From contig JBEPUW010000060.1 of NCBI GenBank assembly GCA_041691315.1, positions 1-22,030 on the forward strand: a DNA stretch of 22,030 nt, read 5' to 3'. The stretch's first letter is position 1. Each line of letters starts with the position of its first letter. The translations under genes were made by a program, and so were the position numbers. The stretch is from Poindextera sp041691315 (GTDB lineage Bacteria > Pseudomonadota > Alphaproteobacteria > Caulobacterales > Caulobacteraceae). Shown piece by piece: positions 5,478-12,096 of the stretch. The notes beneath the pieces were generated by a model. That model did no database searches. It saw only the letters and a list, made by a program, of their open reading frames with translations, and was not told where the DNA came from.

Positions 5478-8400
5478 ATGGCTGAGGCGGAAGGCGGAGG
5501 TTTGGGCGAGGGGTTTGTCCACCTGCGCGTCCACTCGGCCTATTCGCTGCTCGAGGGCGCCATCAAGGCCGACGCGATCGGCAAGCTGGCCCATGCCGCC
5601 GACATGCCGGCCGTGGCGCTGACCGACCGGGCCAACCTGTTCGGAGCGCTGGAGTTTTCCGTCGCCACCAAGGAGGCCGGCGTGCAGCCGATCGTCGGCT
5701 GCGCCCTGCCGGTCACCGGCATCGGCGAAGGCCCGCCGGAGCGCTGGGCGCGGACGCCGACCGTGGTGTTGCTGGCCCAGAACCAGGCCGGCTATCTCAA
5801 CCTGATGGCGCTGTCTTCGGCGGCCTATCTCGATATCGAGCCGACCGCCGAGCCCGGGGTTCCCTGGGCCCGCGTGGTCGAGCGTTCGGAAGGGCTGATC
5901 CTGCTCTCCGGCGGGCCGGACGGGCCGGTCGATCCGCTGTTCGCCGCCGGCCGCACACTTGAGGCCAATGCGGCGCTCGGTGAAATGCAGGCGGTGTTCA
6001 CGGACCGCTTCTATGTCGAGCTGCAGCGCCACGGCCTGGCTGTGGAGGCCGCCGCCGAACCGGGCCTGGTGGCCTATGCCTATGAGCACGACGCGCCGCT
6101 GGTCGCCACCAACGACGTCTATTTCGCCGCTCGCACCATGCACCAGGCGCACGACGCGCTGCTCTGCATCGCCGACGGCGCCTTCATCGGCCAGGACGAG
6201 CGGCGGCGGGTGACCGCCGACCACGGCTTCAAGACCTCCGCGGAAATGCGCCATCTGTTCGCCGACCTGCCCGAGGCCTGCGACAACAGCCTTGATATCG
6301 CCCAGCGCTGCGCCTTCATGGTGGTCAAGCGCGATCCGATCCTGCCGCGCTTCCCCACCGTCGACGGCCGCTCGGAGGCCGACGAGCTGGCCGCCCAGGC
6401 GCGCGAGGGCCTGATCCTCCGCCTGGCCACCCACACCCCGGCCGTGCCGGTCGCCGAGTATCACGAGCGGCTGGAGCGCGAGATCGGCGTCATCCAGTCG
6501 ATGGGCTTTTCCGGCTATTTCCTCATCGTCTCCGATTTCATGAAGTGGTCGGTGGCCAAGGGCATCCCCATCGGCCCCGGCCGCGGGTCCGGCGCGGGCT
6601 CCCTGGTCGCCTGGTCGCTGCTGATCACCGGGGTCGACCCGCTGCGTTTTGGCCTGATCTTCGAGCGGTTCCTGAACCCGGAGCGGGTGTCCATGCCCGA
6701 CTTCGACATCGACTTCTGCCAGGAGCGCCGCGAAGAGGTGATCGCCTATGTCCAGGCCAAGTATGGCCGCGACCGGGTGGCGCAGATCATCACCTTCGGG
6801 TCCTTGCAGGCCCGCGCGGTGCTGCGCGACGTCGGCCGGGTGATGCAACTGCCGCTGGGCCTGGTCGACCGGCTGGCCAAGATGATCCCGAACAATCCGG
6901 CCGCCCCGACCACGCTCGCCCGCGCCGTCGAGATCGAGCCCCGGCTGCAGCAGGCCAGGGATGACGACTCGGAGGTGGCGCGGCTGCTGGAGGTGGCGCT
7001 GCAACTGGAGGGCCTCTACCGCAACGCCTCGACCCACGCCGCCGGCATCGTCATCGCCGACCGGCCGCTGACCGAGCTGGTGCCGCTCTATCGCGATCCG
7101 CGCTCCGACATTCCCGCCACCCAGTTCAACATGAAATGGGTCGAAAGCGCCGGGCTGGTGAAGTTCGACTTCCTGGGCCTGAAGACGCTCACCGTCATCG
7201 ACCGCGCCGTGCATTTCCTCGAGCGCCGCGGCGCCGGCATCGATCTCGAACAGCTGCCGCTGGAGGATGCGCCGACCTACGAGCTGATGGCCACCGGCCA
7301 GACCATCGGCCTCTTCCAGCTGGAAGGGCAGGGGATGCGCGACATCCTGCGCCAGCTCCGGCCCGGCAATCTGGAAGAGGTCTCCGACCTGATCTCGCTC
7401 TATCGCCCGGGGCCGATGGCCAGCATTCCCGAGTACATCGAGCGCAAGGCGGGACGGGCGCCGGTCGACGTGCTGCACCCGCTGCTCGAGCCGGTGCTGG
7501 CCGCAACCTTCGGCGTCATCGTCTATCAGGAGCAGGTGCTGCAGATCGCGCGCACGCTGGCCGGCTACAGCCTGGGCGAGGCCGACATGCTGCGCCGCGC
7601 CATGGGCAAGAAAATCCAGAAGGAAATGGATCAGCAGCGGGCCCGCTTCATGTCGGGCGCCACCGAGCGCGGCGTGCCGCCCGGGCTGGCGGAGGTGATC
7701 TTCGAGCTGATGGCGAAGTTCGCCGGCTATGGTTTCTCCAAGAGCCACGCCGCGCCCTATGCGCTGATCGCCTACCAGACCGCGTGGCTGAAGACCCACG
7801 CCGCGGTGGAGTTCTTCGCCGGCTCGATGAGCCTCGACATCTCCAATACCGACAAGTTGGCGCTGTTCTACCAGGATGCCCGGCGGAGCGGGGTGACCAT
7901 CCTGCCGCCGGACGTCAACCGCTCGGCTGCCGACTTCACCGTCGAGGACGGGGCCGTGCTCTATGCTCTGGGCGCAATCCGCAATGTCGGCCTGGCCGCC
8001 ATGGAGCATCTGGTCGCGGTGCGCGAGGCGGGCGGGCGGTTTTCCGATCTGCACGACTTCGTCCATCGGGTCGATCCGCGCCAGGTCAACAAGCGCGCGC
8101 TGGAGAACCTGGCCCGCGCCGGGGCCTTCGACAGCCTGCATCCGAACCGCGCTGAGATCATCGCCGGCGCCGACGTGCTGAACGCCCAGGCGCAGAGCGC
8201 CGCGGCTGAGCGCGCCTCGCTGCAGGCCAATCTGTTCGGCGAACAGGCCGAGGCGGCGCGCCTGCGCCTGCCCAGGCGCGATCGCTGGAGCGAGACCGAG
8301 CAACTGGACGAGGAGCGGCTGGCGGTCGGCTTCTATCTCAGCGGCCACCCGCTGGAATCGATGATGGAGGTGCTGCGCCGCAAGCGCGTCACCCTGTTCA

Positions 8401-8924
8401 CCGATGCGCTTTCCCAGGTCGAGGCGGGCATGGAGGCCTTCCGCATGGCTGGGGTCGTGCGCCGCCGCCAGGAGCGCGCCTCGGCCAGGAGCGGCGACAA
8501 GTTCGCCTTCGTCACCCTGTCGGACCCGACCGGCGAGTACGAGGTGCTGTTTCCGCCGGAATCCCTGCGCCGCTGCCGCGAGGCGCTGGAGCCGGGCAAG
8601 GCGGTGGTGATCAAGGTGCGCGCCAAGGCCGCCGACGGCGACGTGCGCTTCTTTGGCGACGAGGCCGAACCGCTGGAACGCGCCATCGCCGGCGCCACGG
8701 CTGGCCTGCGCGTCCACCTCTCGCCGGCCAGCGCCGACATGGAGGGCCTGCGCCGCCGCCTCCGCCCCGCCGACGGCGGCGCCGGCGGCGAGATCATCCT
8801 GGTCGCCGGCGTCGGCGACGGTCGTGAAGTCGAACTGAAACTCCCCGGCCGCTTCTCGCTGGATCCCGCGGTGCGCGGGGCGTTGAAGACGGCGCCGGGT
8901 GTGGCATTTTTGGAAGAAGTTTGA
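5478..8924 (+). CDS. dnaE: DNA polymerase III subunit alpha (DnaE1)
   Basis: This 1148-residue replicative polymerase has typical full DnaE1 length. The N-terminal PHP domain starts at FVHLRVHSAYSLLEGAIK. The catalytic aspartates are Asp408 and Asp410 in MPDFDIDFCQERR and Asp564 in VKFDFLGLKTL. Other landmarks are GPGRGSGAGSLVAW before the palm, GLFQLEGQGM, YRPGPM, and GYGFSKSHAAPYALIAYQTAWLKTH in the fingers. The C-terminus has an OB-fold region (about 980-1060) and a short tail. It is DnaE1 rather than the error-prone DnaE2/ImuC, judging by length, C-terminal domains and the absence of imuA/imuB. ATG 5478 is chosen with AGAGG 9 bases upstream. It follows the sidA-like gene under LexA-type control, unusual for an essential polymerase, so another promoter may exist within the 5' region. 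Confidence 0.97.
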   Translation: MAEAEGGGLGEGFVHLRVHSAYSLLEGAIKADAIGKLAHAADMPAVALTDRANLFGALEFSVATKEAGVQPIVGCALPVTGIGEGPPERWARTPTVVLLAQNQAGYLNLMALSSAAYLDIEPTAEPGVPWARVVERSEGLILLSGGPDGPVDPLFAAGRTLEANAALGEMQAVFTDRFYVELQRHGLAVEAAAEPGLVAYAYEHDAPLVATNDVYFAARTMHQAHDALLCIADGAFIGQDERRRVTADHGFKTSAEMRHLFADLPEACDNSLDIAQRCAFMVVKRDPILPRFPTVDGRSEADELAAQAREGLILRLATHTPAVPVAEYHERLEREIGVIQSMGFSGYFLIVSDFMKWSVAKGIPIGPGRGSGAGSLVAWSLLITGVDPLRFGLIFERFLNPERVSMPDFDIDFCQERREEVIAYVQAKYGRDRVAQIITFGSLQARAVLRDVGRVMQLPLGLVDRLAKMIPNNPAAPTTLARAVEIEPRLQQARDDDSEVARLLEVALQLEGLYRNASTHAAGIVIADRPLTELVPLYRDPRSDIPATQFNMKWVESAGLVKFDFLGLKTLTVIDRAVHFLERRGAGIDLEQLPLEDAPTYELMATGQTIGLFQLEGQGMRDILRQLRPGNLEEVSDLISLYRPGPMASIPEYIERKAGRAPVDVLHPLLEPVLAATFGVIVYQEQVLQIARTLAGYSLGEADMLRRAMGKKIQKEMDQQRARFMSGATERGVPPGLAEVIFELMAKFAGYGFSKSHAAPYALIAYQTAWLKTHAAVEFFAGSMSLDISNTDKLALFYQDARRSGVTILPPDVNRSAADFTVEDGAVLYALGAIRNVGLAAMEHLVAVREAGGRFSDLHDFVHRVDPRQVNKRALENLARAGAFDSLHPNRAEIIAGADVLNAQAQSAAAERASLQANLFGEQAEAARLRLPRRDRWSETEQLDEERLAVGFYLSGHPLESMMEVLRRKRVTLFTDALSQVEAGMEAFRMAGVVRRRQERASARSGDKFAFVTLSDPTGEYEVLFPPESLRRCREALEPGKAVVIKVRAKAADGDVRFFGDEAEPLERAIAGATAGLRVHLSPASADMEGLRRRLRPADGGAGGEIILVAGVGDGREVELKLPGRFSLDPAVRGALKTAPGVAFLEEV

Positions 8925-8961
8925 GTAAAGATGCGGGCGGATTATGTTGAACGGTAATAAT

Positions 8962-9327
8962 AATCCGCTCATCCCCGCGAAAGCGGGGACCCAGGTTTTT
9001 AGCTTGGGGTTCAGCGTTTATATCGTTGCGAGTGATCGCAACGGCACGCTGTACATCGGTTCCACCGATGGGCTCGCGAAACGGATCTGGCAACATCGGG
9101 AGAAGGTCAGGCAGGGCTTCACCGCCAAGTACGGTGTCGCCAAGCTGGTCTGGTACGAGACTTTCGAGAGCCGAGAAAACGCTTTTCGGCGTGAACGCAG
9201 GCTCAAGAAATGGAATCGCGCCTGGAAGATCGAGCTGATCGAGGGGGTAAATCCTGGCTGGCGTGATCTGTATGACGAACTCTGGTGAAAAAACCTGGGT
9301 CCCCGCTTTCGCGGGGATGAGCGGATT
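8962..9327 (+). mobile_element. repeat-bounded GIY-YIG nuclease element
   Basis: Two perfect 39-base inverted repeats (8962-9000 and 9289-9327) enclose one nuclease gene. Each repeat contains its own hairpin, CCCCGC-GAAA-GCGGGG, followed by ACCCAGG and a T-run. The nuclease stop codon (9286-9288) touches the right repeat, and a TTG start lies 3 bases after the left repeat. No target duplication is obvious. The element sits between dnaE and the rpsB leader without interrupting either. A related element without a nuclease is at 16116-16263. Confidence 0.75.
9004..9288 (+). CDS. GIY-YIG family endonuclease, single-domain
   Basis: This small nuclease has the whole GIY-YIG/URI core: VYIVAS, then GTLYIGSTDGLAKRIWQHR with the conserved Tyr and Arg, FTAKYGVAKLVWYE, a catalytic-type Glu in RENAFRRE, and the typical end KKWNRAWKIELIEGVNPGWRDLY. 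Such proteins of about 95 residues are abundant in proteobacteria; their role is mostly unknown. An ATG at 8944 opens the same frame, but it lies outside the element and would translate through the left repeat (giving PLIPAKAGTQ, a repeat-derived peptide). TTG 9004, with CAGG 8 bases upstream inside the repeat, gives a 94-residue protein of family length and is preferred. No residue appears lost. Confidence 0.85.
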   Translation: MGFSVYIVASDRNGTLYIGSTDGLAKRIWQHREKVRQGFTAKYGVAKLVWYETFESRENAFRRERRLKKWNRAWKIELIEGVNPGWRDLYDELW

Positions 9328-9423
9328 TTATACAAGCCAGGCCGCGGCTTAGCCCTTCATCCTTGCCTTTCTCGCCATCCCGCCCTATGTGGCGGCCATC
9401 ACACACGCAGGGCGTTCGGCGAT

Positions 9424-9447
9424 GCGCGGGTCAATCCTCGCGCTTTT
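9424..9447 (+). terminator. hairpin plus T-run in the rpsB leader
   Basis: GCGCGGG (9424-9430), loop TCAAT, CCTCGCGC (9436-9443), then TTTT. It looks like an intrinsic terminator or attenuator upstream of rpsB. Because dnaE and the nuclease element lie further upstream, it could end read-through or act in the ribosomal leader. Confidence 0.45.
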
Positions 9448-9450
9448 CCG

Positions 9451-9502
9451 TTCCGGTCCCCTTCGCAAGGAGGGGTAGGCCCCGCGGAGGCACGAACCGG
9501 AA
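9451..9502 (+). promoter_or_regulatory. structured rpsB 5' leader
   Basis: TTCCGGT (9451-9457) pairs with ACCGGAA (9496-9502), enclosing a CCCCTT-CGC-AAGG hairpin and a GC-rich arm. The outer stem ends 16 bases before the rpsB start. Autoregulation of rpsB-tsf by S2 through its mRNA leader is known in bacteria; that this fold does so is inference. Confidence 0.35.
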
Positions 9503-9518
9503 GAAGGATCAAAGGTTC

Positions 9519-10544
9519 ATGGCGCTACCCGATTTTTCCATGCGGCAGCTTCTCGAAGCTGGCGCCCACTTCGGCCACCAGACGCACCGTTGGAACCCGA
9601 AGATGGAGCGCTACATCTTCGGCTCCCGCTCCAACATCCACATCATCGACCTGTCGCAGACCATCCCGCTGCTGCACCAGGCCCTGGTCAAGGTGCGCGA
9701 AGTCGCCGCCTCCGGTGGCCGCGTGCTGTTTGTCGGCACCAAGCGCCAGGCGTCCGACCCGGTGGCCATCGCCGCCAGCCGCTGCGCGCAATATTACGTC
9801 AACCACCGCTGGCTGGGCGGCACCCTGACCAACTGGCGCACCATCTCGGCCTCGATCGCGCGCCTGCGCGAACTGGAGGGCCTGCTGGAAACCGGCGGCG
9901 AGGGCCGCACCAAGAAGGAACTGCTGCAACTCACCCGCGAACAGCAGAAGCTGGAACTGTCGCTGGGCGGCATCAAGGACATGGGCGGCATCCCCGACCT
10001 GATGTTCGTGATCGACACCAACAAGGAAGGCATCGCCATCCTTGAGGCCAAGAAGCTGAACATCCCGGTGGTCGCCATCCTCGACACCAATTCCGACCCC
10101 GACGGCATCACCTTCCCGATCCCGGGCAATGACGACGCGGCGCGCGCGCTGCAGCTCTATTGCGACCTGGTGGCCGATTCCGTGCTCGACGGCCTGGCCG
10201 AGGGCCAGGTGGCGCTCGGCGTCGATATCGGCGCCGCGGAAGCCCCGGTCGAGCCGGCGCTGCGCCGCAAGGCCGCCGCGGCTGAACCCGCGCCGGCGCC
10301 CACGCCCGAGCCGCAAGCCGCCGAGCCGGAGTCCGCCGCGCCCGAGACGGCCGCGGAGTCCCAGGCTGACGCCGCCCCCGTCGCGGCCGAGGCCGAGGCG
10401 GAAACCGTCGCGGAATCGGCCGATGACGATTCCAAGGTCGATGCGCCCGAGACGGCCACCGAGGAAACCCCTGCGCCTGAGGACCCTCAGGCCCGCACCG
10501 AGGAAGCCCTCGATGCGGTGGCGGAAGAACCGGCCGCCAGCTAA
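9519..10544 (+). CDS. rpsB: 30S ribosomal protein S2
   Basis: This is small-subunit ribosomal protein S2, which binds at the head-body junction of the 30S subunit. The core (residues 1 to about 240) is canonical: MRQLLEAGAHFGHQTHRWNPKM, VLFVGTKRQA, NHRWLGGTLTNWRTI, and PVVAILDTNSDPDGITFPIPGNDDAARA. The start ATG at 9519 gives MALPDFSMRQLL; the frame is open further upstream but that part is leader sequence. The protein is 341 residues against about 240 in E. coli. The extra 100 residues form a low-complexity tail of Ala, Glu and Pro (AAAEPAPAPTPEPQAAEPES and onward). It is followed by tsf, the usual order. Confidence 0.98.
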   Translation: MALPDFSMRQLLEAGAHFGHQTHRWNPKMERYIFGSRSNIHIIDLSQTIPLLHQALVKVREVAASGGRVLFVGTKRQASDPVAIAASRCAQYYVNHRWLGGTLTNWRTISASIARLRELEGLLETGGEGRTKKELLQLTREQQKLELSLGGIKDMGGIPDLMFVIDTNKEGIAILEAKKLNIPVVAILDTNSDPDGITFPIPGNDDAARALQLYCDLVADSVLDGLAEGQVALGVDIGAAEAPVEPALRRKAAAAEPAPAPTPEPQAAEPESAAPETAAESQADAAPVAAEAEAETVAESADDDSKVDAPETATEETPAPEDPQARTEEALDAVAEEPAAS

Positions 10545-10576
10545 AAATCGGGCTTTACCGTCCTTATATTGTCTCG

Positions 10577-10600
10577 GCGGGACGCTTAGCGGCGTCCCGC
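10577..10600 (+). terminator. rpsB-tsf intergenic hairpin
   Basis: GCGGGACGC (10577-10585) pairs perfectly with GCGTCCCGC (10592-10600) around a 6-base loop. No T-run follows. It more likely tunes or processes the rpsB-tsf message than ends it. Confidence 0.5.
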
Positions 10601-10631
10601 TCCCACATTCTGATCGATCTGGAGAAGGTCC

Positions 10632-11564
10632 ATGGCTGAGATCACCGCCGGCCTGGTGAAGGAACTGCGCGAAAAGTCGGGCGTCGGCATGATGGATTGC
10701 AAGCGCGCCCTGACCGAGACCAATGGCGACATGGAAGCGGCCATGGACTGGCTGCGCACCAAGGGTCTGTCCAAGGCCGCCAAGAAGGCCGACCGCGTCG
10801 CCGCCGAAGGGCTGGTGGCCGCGGTCGTGCGCAATGACGGCAAGGGCATGACCGGCGCGGTGATCGAACTGAACGCCGAGACCGACTTCGTGGCGCGCAA
10901 CGCTCTGTTCCAGGCCGCCGCCCTGGCCACCGCCGAAGCCGCCCTCGAAACCGGTGGCGACGTCGATGCCATCGCGCTGGCCAAGACCAAGGACGGCGAG
11001 CCGGTCGGCGAGATGATCACCGGCCTGATCGGCACGATCGGCGAGAACATGCGCCTGCGCCGCGCCGCTCACTTCAGCGTGCCGGTCGGGGCCGTGGGCG
11101 TCTATATGCACAATCAAACCGCGCCCGGCCTCGGCCGTATCGGCGTGCTGGTCGCGGTGGAAGGCGAGGGCGATCAAGCGGTGCTGTCCGACCTTGGCCG
11201 GCGCATCGCCATGCACGTTGCGGCGACCGCGCCGCTGTCGCTGTCGCCCGACGACCTGGACCAGGCCGCCATCGAGTACGAGAAGGCCATCTTCACCGAA
11301 CAGGCGCTGGAGTCCGGCAAGCCGGCCAACGTGGTCGAAAAGATGGTCGAGGGCCGCATCCGCAAGTTCCTCGAAGAGGTGGTGCTGCTCAAGCAGGCCT
11401 TCGTGATGAACCCCGACCAGACGGTCGAGCAACTGGTCGCCGAAACCGCCAAGACCCTCGGTTCGCCGGTCAAGGTGGTCGGCTTCACGCGCCTGGCGCT
11501 TGGCGAGGGTGTCGACAAGAAGCCCGACGACTTCGCCGGCGAAGTCGCCGCCCTTTCGACCTAG
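10632..11564 (+). CDS. tsf: elongation factor Ts
   Basis: EF-Ts is the nucleotide exchange factor that regenerates EF-Tu-GTP. The 310-residue protein begins with the UBA-like domain and its signature LREKSGVGMMDCKRAL, followed by the core motif ELNAETDFVARN near residue 80. The dimerisation and C-terminal modules (ALVEGRIRKFLEE-like segment, QTVEQLV) are complete, and the length is normal. The ATG at 10632 has GGAGAAGG 5 bases upstream. In most alphaproteobacteria pyrH and frr follow; here a dispersed repeat and a NepR-like gene follow instead, so the usual order ends at this point. Confidence 0.98.
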   Translation: MAEITAGLVKELREKSGVGMMDCKRALTETNGDMEAAMDWLRTKGLSKAAKKADRVAAEGLVAAVVRNDGKGMTGAVIELNAETDFVARNALFQAAALATAEAALETGGDVDAIALAKTKDGEPVGEMITGLIGTIGENMRLRRAAHFSVPVGAVGVYMHNQTAPGLGRIGVLVAVEGEGDQAVLSDLGRRIAMHVAATAPLSLSPDDLDQAAIEYEKAIFTEQALESGKPANVVEKMVEGRIRKFLEEVVLLKQAFVMNPDQTVEQLVAETAKTLGSPVKVVGFTRLALGEGVDKKPDDFAGEVAALST

Positions 11565-11568
11565 AAGA

Positions 11569-11622
11569 CTTCTCCCAGAGGGAGAAGGAGGGGCCCCGCG
11601 CGTCAGCGCGGGGAGGATGAGG
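11569..11622 (+). repeat. dispersed repeat with two hairpins (CTTCTCCC family)
   Basis: CTTCTCCC-AGA-GGGAGAAG (11569-11587) is followed by CCCCGCGC-GTCA-GCGCGGGG (11594-11613) and GGATGAGGGG. It starts 4 bases after the tsf stop and may double as its terminator. The first hairpin recurs at 14335-14353 and 14458-14476. Confidence 0.65.
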
Positions 11623-11720
11623 GGTTACGGCCTCACCGAACGAAATGCGGTTGCTGCGCGGGCCGAGAGAGGTCCTTCTGTTCAGCCCAGGTTAAGCCGC
11701 GGGCTGTCAGACGCGGGCGC

Positions 11721-11933
11721 ATGACCCATCAACCCGATTGGCGCAGGTCGAGTGAGGCTGAGCGGCTGGATGCGATCGGCCGGCTGTTGCGCGCTCAGTT
11801 CGACCAGATCGCCAAGGGCCCCCCCCCGGCGCTGCTGATCGAACTCGCCGGCCGGCTGGAGCGCAAGGCCGGTCAGTCGATAACCGCTTGCGACGGGGCG
11901 GGACCGGCGCCGCCGAAGGCGTCCGACGCCTGA
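11721..11933 (+). CDS. NepR-like anti-sigma factor candidate
   Basis: This 70-residue protein contains IGRLLRAQFDQIAKGPPPALLIELAGRLER. It follows the NepR pattern of two helices joined by a Pro-containing turn (known NepR: IG-x-x-L-x-x-x-Y-D-x-x-x-x-E-P-x-P-x-x-F-L-x-L-L). NepR holds the general stress sigma factor EcfG inactive until PhyR removes it. The match is by pattern only; the usual EP-x-P is GPPP here, and nepR normally lies beside phyR, whereas phyR is 3 kb away here. A run of nine C (11819-11827) encodes the three prolines, making the frame prone to slippage. The ATG at 11721 has a weak ribosome site. It could also be an unrelated small protein. Confidence 0.45.
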   Translation: MTHQPDWRRSSEAERLDAIGRLLRAQFDQIAKGPPPALLIELAGRLERKAGQSITACDGAGPAPPKASDA

Positions 11934-11943
11934 TCGGCGAATG

Positions 11944-11968
11944 AACGAGACCCGAGGCCTTCCGTTCC
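11944..11968 (-). promoter_or_regulatory. sigma-EcfG-type promoter without an obvious gene
   Basis: On the minus strand GGAAC (11968-11964), 16 bases, CGTT (11947-11944): a perfect match. It would transcribe from about 11938 leftward, antisense to the NepR-like gene. No convincing protein gene lies on that strand before tsf, so a small or antisense RNA is possible. Confidence 0.55.
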
Positions 11969-12002
11969 GGCCGCGCCCGCCTACCTATAGGAGCCAGACC
12001 GA

Positions 12003-12027
12003 GGAACCGACCGGCGGTGGGTTCGTT
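12003..12027 (+). promoter_or_regulatory. sigma-EcfG (SigT)-type promoter of egtBD
   Basis: GGAAC (12003-12007), 16 bases, CGTT (12024-12027): an exact consensus match. Transcription should start near 12033, about 60 bases before the TTG start of egtBD. This rules out the more upstream start at 12027. Confidence 0.75.
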
Positions 12028-12063
12028 TGGCCTGGGCTGCGCGGCGTGACGGGGAGACAAGCG

Positions 12064-12096
12064 ATGGACCGGCCCGGCTTGGAGTGCCCCGCTTGA
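12064..12096 (+). other. 10-codon open frame overlapping the egtBD start
   Basis: ATG 12064 with an ideal GGGGAG 7 bases upstream encodes MDRPGLECPA and stops at TGA 12094-12096. The stop overlaps the TTG start of egtBD as TTGA. It may be a translationally coupled leader peptide. Alternatively the real egtBD start is this ATG and one base is missing before 12093. Confidence 0.4.

Noticed and set aside
5289..8972. 1227-residue open frame on the minus strand
   Set aside because: It is antisense to dnaE, whose motifs are unmistakable. Long antisense frames are expected in high-GC coding DNA, and the translation is a compositionally biased His/Arg/Gly/Ala/Asp mixture.
8944..9003. N-terminal extension of the GIY-YIG protein from ATG 8944
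   Set aside because: It would translate the left repeat, and the ATG lies outside the element. The peptide PLIPAKAGTQ is a known kind of artefact from this repeat.
9363..9518. 52-codon upstream extension of rpsB
   Set aside because: It lies in the structured leader, and S2 proteins start at the MALPDFSM-type N-terminus.
9525..11432. 635-residue open frame on the minus strand
   Set aside because: Antisense to rpsB and tsf and crosses their intergenic region; low-complexity translation.
11707..12060. 117-residue minus-strand frame behind the orphan EcfG promoter
   Set aside because: Its start lies upstream of that promoter and the translation is Arg/Pro/Ser-rich with no protein-like pattern. 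It does not explain the promoter.
12027..12092. TTG 12027 as the egtBD start
   Set aside because: It coincides with the -10 of the EcfG-type promoter, so the transcript would begin downstream of it.
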